From Ilex aquifolium (Eukaryota; Streptophyta; Magnoliopsida; Aquifoliales; Aquifoliaceae), in NCBI GenBank assembly GCA_951799425.1, contig OX637404.1, forward strand, positions 25,478,045 through 25,542,044: a stretch of 64,000 bases of DNA, read 5' to 3'. Below, in pieces: positions 58,101 through 64,000 of the stretch (positions are counted from its first letter, which is position 1; the number at the start of each line of letters is the position of its first letter). The notes under the pieces are model-generated. The model was not told where the DNA came from. It saw nothing but the letters and a program-made list of their open reading frames with translations, and did not search any database. The translations under genes and the position numbers were made by a program.

Positions 58101-61100
58101 AACCAGACGCCACCAATGTCGACTGCGCCAAAATCAGACGCCGCCAACGGCTGCCACCACCATGACAGCAACACCAACGATGGGTCACAACACAGTCTGA
58201 GTTAATATTTGTATTTAGAATCGTTAAGCTCTGATACTATGTTAAGTTGAAAAAATTAACATAATATTAGAAAGAAATAGAGAGTGGTCAAAACTTAACC
58301 TACCTCTCACACACCACTTGTATTTATAGTTAACTTACAATAATAAGAAAGACGAATACACCCTCTTATATTTACACATAATACCCTAATACTCTTAACA
58401 ATAGGTTTTGATCACATTGATTCTAGGTTAACTACTCAAAAAGTGAGGAAAAATAATTCATCTAACAGCATCATGATGGCAGGAAGTAAGGATGCCTGCA
58501 GCTGGTTCCAAGGGTGAACCTCGTAACCCTAGAGAGTTGAAAGATGATACCAGTTCTTCTCGTGAAGAAAAGAAGGTAAATTATTATTTCATGTTACTAA
58601 TTGCATTCATGTCAGTATAATGTGAACATTTAACGGTATTATTGATCTTCTCCTTTTTGTCCTTAAAAAACTGATATGATTTAAGGATTTATTTTAAACT
58701 ATGCAGATTGTGATGCGTGCCCTATCCAGTACACCATTCAGAAATTACAATGTTTGGTGGTCTCTTTCAGATTCGAAATATGCTGGGACTGCATTGTTAA
58801 TAAAAAATTGTTTCCAACCAAAAAGGGTTTCATTCTCTCTCGATCAATCAGGTATGTTAGTTCCATGTGAAACATTTTACTGCTGCATTTTTGTTATTTT
58901 ACATGGTATTCACTGTATGTCCTAACACGAACTGATAATTGACTTTCCTTTTTGAGGATGCAAATGAATAACAAACCAGCCTAACTGATCATGGTGCAGG
59001 TCATGGAAAAAATTCCAAATCGCCTTCTTCTGTTTCCTTAGAGCTGAAACTCAATTGTCGGCTATGTTAGATTTCAATTGCAATCTGAAAAATATATGAT
59101 TCTAGATCTGCATGCACGGAATGGCAGAATGAGCTTCGTGCCATTGGACCCATCTATGATGAGCTCTGCACTGCAGTTGTTGCTGTTGCAGATCTTATTG
59201 AATGTATTTCAGATTTAGTGGTGCAAAATATTTGTTCCTCTGTTCTGACTGTTGTGGCTAGTTTCATGCATGGAGAAACCTTGTAAATATTGTTTGCACT
59301 TGGATTTTGTTCCAGTGTACATAGGGCTGTAATGGGTCTTGTCGTGTCGTTTCATGTCAAAATTTGTTCAACTCATGCTTGACCCGTTTACAATCGTGTA
59401 TAGACGGGTTTGTGTCGGGTCCTTCGGTCGAATGTATATGCCATGTTTCGCCTAGTTCGTGATGACCCATTCACTTGATGTGTTTGACGGGTTCACCCTA
59501 GCCCACTACCGCTAAATCTAAACTCATTGACTCCCTGTCGATTTTGTGTGGGTCATGGGTAGAGTTGTCACCTGGCCTAATTGTACTCTTATTATAATAT
59601 TTTATTCCAGTAAATGTATAACTAGATCAATTAATTCATAAACATGCCTTTGTCCTTAGCTTCGAAACATGAACAAGATGGTCGGGTCATTTTGGCTGAA
59701 TTTGAGTCATTGCGCCTGTTGAATACATATGTGCCTAACAATGGTTGGAAAGAGGAGGAGAACTCATTTCAGAGGAGACGAAAATGGGACAAAAGGATGC
59801 TAGAATTTGTTCTGCAAAATTCAGATAAACCTCTTGTTTGGTGTGGTGATCTTAATGTAAGGTACCTTCTTTTGCCTGTCATTGCTCTTTATTCTTCTGT
59901 CCTCTTGCAAGTGATTGTGTTCTTTCCCTGCCTTCCCTTTTTTCACTTGGGTTTTCTTCTGGTTTGCTTGTTTTTGGGGGAGGGGGTGGGGTTTATTCGG
60001 ATGCTATCAAAATACTATTCGCAAATGTTGCTGAACAATTTTTGCTGTATACTTCTTGTTTTCAACTTAAATTTCAAGTAAGTCCTTTCAGTGAGTTAGG
60101 GAAAGCTAAAATTAATTTGACTGATGACTAGCTTTCAGAAAAGTGTCTTTGTCCTAATTTTTGTAAAAAATGCCATCCTTCCCTATTGAGTTATATTTTA
60201 GAAATTTAACATGGTATTTTCTTCTGGTGAGTATTTGAGGATTTTTTAGCAGTTTTTTTTTTCATACTTAAATCATTACCTTAGTGGCAACTACTTGAGA
60301 TATTGAAGGGTCTGCCTCCACTGAATGCTAGAGTTCTTCAAACTTGAGGCATTTAAAGGTTGGCTACGAATTGAAGTTTATGTACTATGTAAATGTGGCA
60401 AACACTGTTTTGCTAGCTAGACATTGTTATGTATCATACTTTGCTTTAATACTCTGCATATCTTTTCCTATAGATACTAACTACCTGCCTTTCAAAAGAG
60501 GATCTTGTACATCATGGATAAGTCTGTTGACCTGAAAATCAGTAATCTTGCACTTCTTTTAATTCTAAGTTTTAATAAGTTCTCTTTCACTTGATGCGAT
60601 TCTAAGTAACTCAGCCATGAAGACCTGTTTTCCTGACTTACAAAAGCAAAATGTGTCTCCATATGAATGTGTGTTGTTTTTTCATGTTAACTGTTACCAT
60701 TTATCACCTTTTGGTGGACAGTCTTATTGTAGTAATGTTGCTTTCTTTTTATATGTCTTCTGCAGTCATGAAGAGATTGATGTGAGTCATGCAGAGTTTT
60801 TCAGCACAGCGAAGCTCAATGGTTACATTCCACCGAATAAAGAGGTAATAATTTTTCTTTAATTGATTGTCTGAGTGCAGTTTGATCAATGTCTTGTGCA
60901 CTCTGATGAAAGCATGAATGAGCTTCTTTTGTTTAATAATTTATATTGATTCATGCTAAATTGCTAGACATGTCCAAAGGTGGAACACGAGTGAGTAGGA
61001 CGTTTACATTATTTGTTGGGGACAGTTTTGTGCCCTACTGAATTCAAATGGCTCCATTGTCATTTAAACAGCATTTGAAGACGAAAATACTAGAAGGATG

Positions 61101-63357
61101 TTGGAGACAACACTTAAAATATACATGACTTCATCGTATGCTGCAATCTCCAATTTTCAATCATCTGCATTGTTGGCTGGCATGTTTGGTGGTGTCCTAC
61201 TCTTACACGTGACGATGGATTTCTATGGAAACTTATGCATCAAGTGCAATGTAGCAATTCACATAACTGAATGACTTTGATTACTTGCTCATGCAGGACT
61301 GTGGGCAGCCTGGATTTACCTTGTCTGAGAGGAAGCGTTTTGGTACCATATTAAGAGAGTGAGTAAACCCTTTTAGTACTTGTGTCTGTTGCTTCTAGAT
61401 TTTAAAGCATGTGGTGGTACTGTGAGCTGATGGTTTTCTCATAATACTAAGGTCAACCGGAACATATTGTCTAAATTTTTTTTTCCCATTGAAAAATAAA
61501 TTGTTTCTTACCTGAATAACTTTAGATTTTTCTCACAGTTTATAAATTGAAAGAAGCAGAAAATTAACTGCATCTTAGGTTTATTAGAGTTTGACTTTCA
61601 GTTAACGTGTTACCTATTAATCATCATTGGATAGAAAACTTAGCCTTTGGGATACCTGAAGCTTGTCTTACTACCTTTTTATTTCTGACTCCATCATCAT
61701 AGACTTATGATTGCCATAAGTGAATTGATGGTCTCTATGGCCTTGAAGTGGGGAGCATTGGACTGAGGTTCTGATGCCGGAGTATCACAAGTTTTCTACA
61801 AAAGATATGCCTGCTTTTATTCTGTTCCTTATTATGGAAAATATTATGTCATGTTAGATTCTTTGTAAACCATACAGGGGAAAGGAGGCCTGCAATCAAA
61901 GGTTTTACCTAAAAACAGAGGTCCGTATTAAGTTTATCAGACTTGCAAGAGGATGCTTAGTGAATATTTGATTGGGCTGGTGTTCTCTAATCATTTTCTG
62001 GACTAGTTTCTCTAATATAAGATGGAGCCTATATATATATACTCATGAACATTCTCAGTGCTCTTTATGTTTTCAAACTTTGAACTTGATTATGGAATTG
62101 AAGTTCTGAACTTGATTGCTCCCACTACGATGGCCTATGCTTCAGGGGAAAGCTAGTAGATGCATATAGATTCCTACATAAGGACAAAGACTTGGAGCAT
62201 GGTTTCTCGTGGTCAGGACACCCAGTTGGAAAGTAAGCATGATTGTTTTTGTGTTATCTTATCTTGGCAAAGTTGATTGCAAAACTAACTCTATACCATC
62301 ATCATTTGGTTTATCATATAATATCATTTTGGCATGGCACAACAGAGTGCAAAATTGATTTCATCATCTGCGTGTTAAAATTTTAACTTGTGTATCCATT
62401 GATATTTACTGGCGGATGATTAGATTGGACAACTTTTTTGCAGGTATCGTGGAAAAAGGATGAGAATAGACTATTTCATTGTCTCAGAGAAACTTAGTGA
62501 TAGGATTGTCACATGCGAGATGCATGGGAAGGGAATTGAATTACAAGGTAAATAGTGATTTCATATATAGAAATATACATGGCCTAAGGTCTTTCAATAT
62601 TGCTATAAACTGACTAAACAACTCATGGCAAAAATCAACTCATTGCCCATGTAATAAGCCAAAAACAAAAGAATCTTCAAGTGAACATTTGGATGTAATG
62701 GCAGTCTCATCCTTGCATTAATGCCCCCTTACGCTGCAATCATAAACCTGCTAATAACAATGGGATTCCTTAATCATTGTCCTTTCTCTTTGATCCACCA
62801 TTACTCAAGATTTGTGACATTTGGATTATCATTATTAACACTACAATTAGATTTTCTGGCACCAATTACTTTATTTACCTTAGTATAAGTGCTATGTGGG
62901 GTGCATTTCTGTGTCTTCGGGATGTTGAAATCTTGTCCATTCATTTCCACAGATTGTATTCAATGAACATTCTCGCATTCCTAATATTCAGTACAAATTT
63001 ATTTTTGTGCCGAACAGGGCGGAATTTTGGATTTTATAGATATGCCAAATCACATATTTAATGTCAAATGTTGGGATGGATCCAGAGATCTTTTGGTAGG
63101 AACTTCAGGACCAGTTGCTAGCTGTATACTTACCACCAAATTAGATAACATATTATGCTTTATGTAGTACCATAAGTGCTCTGTTCCTTTATTTTCTTCC
63201 TGATTTCAACTTTAGTCATCTAAACTGATCTGTCTGGAAGGGGAAAAACATCATCCAACATCGTCGTTAACTGTTTGCAGGTTTCTATGGGAGTGACCAC
63301 TGCCCAGTATCCCTTGAACTTTCTGACACAAGCCCTGATTCCAACCTGCAGAGCTAA
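52157..63357 (+). CDS. APE1L-type AP endonuclease / exonuclease III family DNA repair enzyme
   Basis: Exons: 52157-52411, 58483-58575, 58707-58851, 59660-59861, 60766-60844, 61297-61358, 62146-62232, 62444-62547 and 63281-63357. All borders are GT-AG and the frame closes to 367 aa. The start is the ATG of MKRFFQP; upstream in-frame GTGs are ignored. The catalytic set of the family is complete: Asn55 (TWNANS), Glu86 (EVRMP), Tyr188 (NTYVP), Asp228 and Asn230 (GDLNV), Asp317 (RIDYF), and Asp348-His349 (GSDHCPV). The enzyme cuts DNA at abasic sites or cleans blocked 3' ends in base excision repair, probably in the nucleus. It matches Arabidopsis APE1L (At3g48425) in length and motifs, from memory. 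Intron 1 is 6.07 kb and carries a nested transposon insertion. Confidence 0.95.
53993..54184 (-). repeat. 3' LTR of the copia element (192 bp)
   Basis: It matches the other LTR except for point differences and an extra 31 bp, a tandem copy of 'TTTACACATAATACCCTAAT'-type sequence near 54125-54170. The polypurine tract adjoins it on the inner side. Confidence 0.9.
54192..56190 (-). pseudogene. Copia pol remnant: integrase C-terminus, reverse transcriptase, RNase H
   Basis: Reading the minus strand from 56190: an integrase C-terminal segment ([17 protein letters not shown]), a linker, RT ([40 protein letters not shown] near 55,140), and RNase H ([52 protein letters not shown]) ending at 54192. 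Frameshifts and in-frame stops interrupt it, for instance a TAG just before [12 protein letters not shown] near 54,985. It cannot make a working polyprotein. The 5' breakpoint is about 56,195, where a GAACCGG-rich tandem repeat begins. Confidence 0.9.
56197..56600. repeat. GAACCGG-rich tandem repeat inside the copia element
   Basis: A 93-bp unit is present twice (about 56197-56290 and 56291-56383), sharing 'GACAAGAATYAGCTACTGCA' and 'AACCTAGCTGGATYG'. It is followed by degenerate shorter pieces built on TGAACCGG. It replaces the region where integrase core sequence should start. A GATCTGG-rich stretch follows at 56632-56700. Confidence 0.8.
56866..58000. mobile_element. TIR element nested in the copia element, 9-bp duplication
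   Basis: It is flanked by a perfect 9-bp repeat GTCAGCCAC (56857-56865 and 58001-58009), a Mutator-like length. The ends contain GGTTCGAAGT and the inverse of GGTTCAAAGT. The left sub-terminal zone holds a 26-bp palindrome built on ATACGACTCGG/CCGAGTCGTAT (about 56890-56915) and an 'ACCGAGTCAG' array (57047-57080). The right zone has 'CGTATCGGCCGATAC'. A 3 x 63-bp tandem array lies inside. No transposase is encoded. Confidence 0.75.
57415..57603. repeat. Three 63-bp tandem units
   Basis: Units at 57415-57477, 57478-57540 and 57541-57603 are exactly 63 bp each and differ at only a few bases. They share 'TTACAACCCCTCTATTTTC' and 'TTTGTCAAACRATAAAAG'. The 57461-57682 ORF is a translation of this array, not a gene. 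Confidence 0.9.
58001..58227 (-). repeat. Internal CACCAC-rich direct repeats of the copia element
   Basis: The unit 'AAGCAAAACCAGACGC' with flanking 'CAGCCACACACCACCA' occurs at least twice between the nested element and the primer-binding site. This is where gag should begin, but no gag-like protein can be read on the minus strand. Confidence 0.6.
58240..58400 (-). repeat. 5' LTR of the copia element (161 bp)
   Basis: It ends next to the tRNA-Met primer-binding site at 58228-58239, which fixes the element's orientation as minus. Confidence 0.9.
59324..59572. repeat. GTGTCGTGTCG-type repeat in APE1L intron 3
   Basis: The left part has 'GGGTCTTGTCGTGTCG', 'GACGGGTTTGTGTCGGG' follows, and a right-hand 'GGGTAGAGTTGTCACC' closes it. 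A related fragment lies at about 63715-63795 downstream of the gene. The wording matches a common plant TIR family, but no duplication could be fixed. Confidence 0.4.
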
Positions 63358-64000
63358 GTTTTTTTGTCTAACATTCGATGAAAAAACCTATTGCGGTGAT
63401 GTACTGGTTATCTTTTCACAAAGATTAACTTTGTGGATGGATTGAATAGAATTATTTTAGGTTATTTCTGCTGTGTCCTTTTGTCAATGTGATCTAACTG
63501 GAGATACATATGCATCCATCTATGGTGGAGTGGAGTTTTTTATGGTGCAATGGTTTCAGTGGGCTAGTGTTTCTCATTAGCTAAGCATTTCTTTTGACCC
63601 CCCCTCCTCTCCCTCCCTAGGTCACCTATGCAAAGCCCAACTGCTAACCATCTTTTTCCGGTTTACACTTACAAACGGTTTGTTCAAAATATTAGGCTAG
63701 ACTATTTATTATGTGTATTTAATAATCGTGTTAATTTTATAATTGTGTTGTGTCGTGTCGAGTTCGTATCAATATGTCAGAGTTGACATTTTTATATAAA
63801 CACGTCTTATTTTTTTTAAAATACATTTTAACCCCTTAAGTTTTTAAAAAATTGTATGCTTTCCATTAGATTTCTAAAAACCTCTCTGGGATATTTTTCC
63901 TATTATGTAATTTGACATGTAATAACAAAATGAGGATCTGATCATATAGATGAGCGTTCAGCCTCTTACAAACAAAAATACTTGCTTTGATAATTTTGAT
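63358..64000. other. 3' UTR of APE1L and flank
   Basis: The first ~200 bp are probably 3' UTR. A GTGTCGTGTCG-type repeat fragment lies near 63715-63795, followed by AT-rich sequence to the window end. No further gene is seen. Confidence 0.4.

Larger units (their letters stand above)
53993..58400 (-). mobile_element. Defective copia-type LTR retrotransposon in APE1L intron 1
   Basis: LTRs at 53993-54184 and 58240-58400 both run TGTTAAG...TTAACA and are flanked by ATGGG (53988-53992) and ATAGG (58401-58405), 4 of 5 matching. A primer-binding site complementary to initiator-Met tRNA (TAGTATCAGAGC on the minus strand, one change from the consensus) lies at 58228-58239, and a polypurine tract at 54185-54195. 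So the element is antisense to the host gene. I count six base differences between the LTRs over the shared 161 bp. The left LTR also has a 31-bp internal tandem duplication. Gag, protease and the integrase core are missing; decayed RT and RNase H remain. A second element is nested at 56866-58000. Confidence 0.92.

Noticed and set aside
57195-58205. Plus-strand ORFs in the copia interior
   Set aside because: They run through CT-rich, 63-bp tandem and CACCAC-rich sequence in the antisense direction of the element, so they are low-complexity artefacts.

Overview
The window is nuclear DNA from a flowering plant, almost certainly a eudicot. Six plant genes can be read. Introns are AT-rich with GT-AG borders. 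The spaces between genes hold plant-type transposable elements: hAT-like, Mutator-like and Harbinger-like elements, copia LTRs and a tRNA-derived SINE. No species can be named from the sequence alone.

Layout. The first 31.7 kb is mostly repeat-rich intergenic DNA around two genes. One is an intronless BAHD acyltransferase (4938-6233). The other is a two-exon chloroplast-type PPR protein that resembles EMB1006 (19895-22724). Elements with visible target-site duplications here include a hAT-like element (1080-2176), a SINE (4529-4684), a Harbinger-like MITE (10915-11307), two more hAT-like elements (12595-13268 and 18309-18969), two solo LTRs (13582-14310 and 15007-15520), a Mutator-like element full of minisatellites (16458-17725), and one of two related 0.66-kb TIR elements (23642-24305). 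From 24.3 to 31.7 kb I recognise no gene.

The second half is gene-dense, and every gene is on the plus strand. It holds an intronless berberine-bridge-enzyme-like FAD oxidoreductase (31835-33475), a four-MA3-domain translation regulator of the MRF/PDCD4 type (35321-40046), an 11-exon TPR protein (42153-51077), and a 9-exon APE1L-type AP endonuclease (52157-63357). Exon borders for the multi-exon genes were placed by hand, and reading frames close across every junction (745, 716, 648 and 367 aa). From memory, MRF1 and the matching TPR gene are neighbours in Arabidopsis (At5g63190/At5g63200), so this pair probably reflects conserved gene order.

The most structured region is the 6.07-kb first intron of the APE1L gene. 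It carries a 4.4-kb copia-type element in antisense orientation with 161- and 192-bp LTRs, a primer-binding site, a polypurine tract and a near-perfect 5-bp target duplication. Inside it sits a second TIR element flanked by a perfect 9-bp duplication. The copia element keeps decayed reverse transcriptase and RNase H sequence but has lost gag and the integrase core.

The genes do not form a pathway. The MRF, TPR and APE1L genes look like housekeeping or regulatory genes. The BAHD and BBE-like genes belong to families used in specialised metabolism, but no shared product can be inferred. I found no convincing new multi-gene system. The best leads are the nested insertion in APE1L, two uORFs before the MRF start codon, a His-to-Tyr change in the BBE-like flavin site, and a 31-bp near-perfect hairpin at 28.7 kb.
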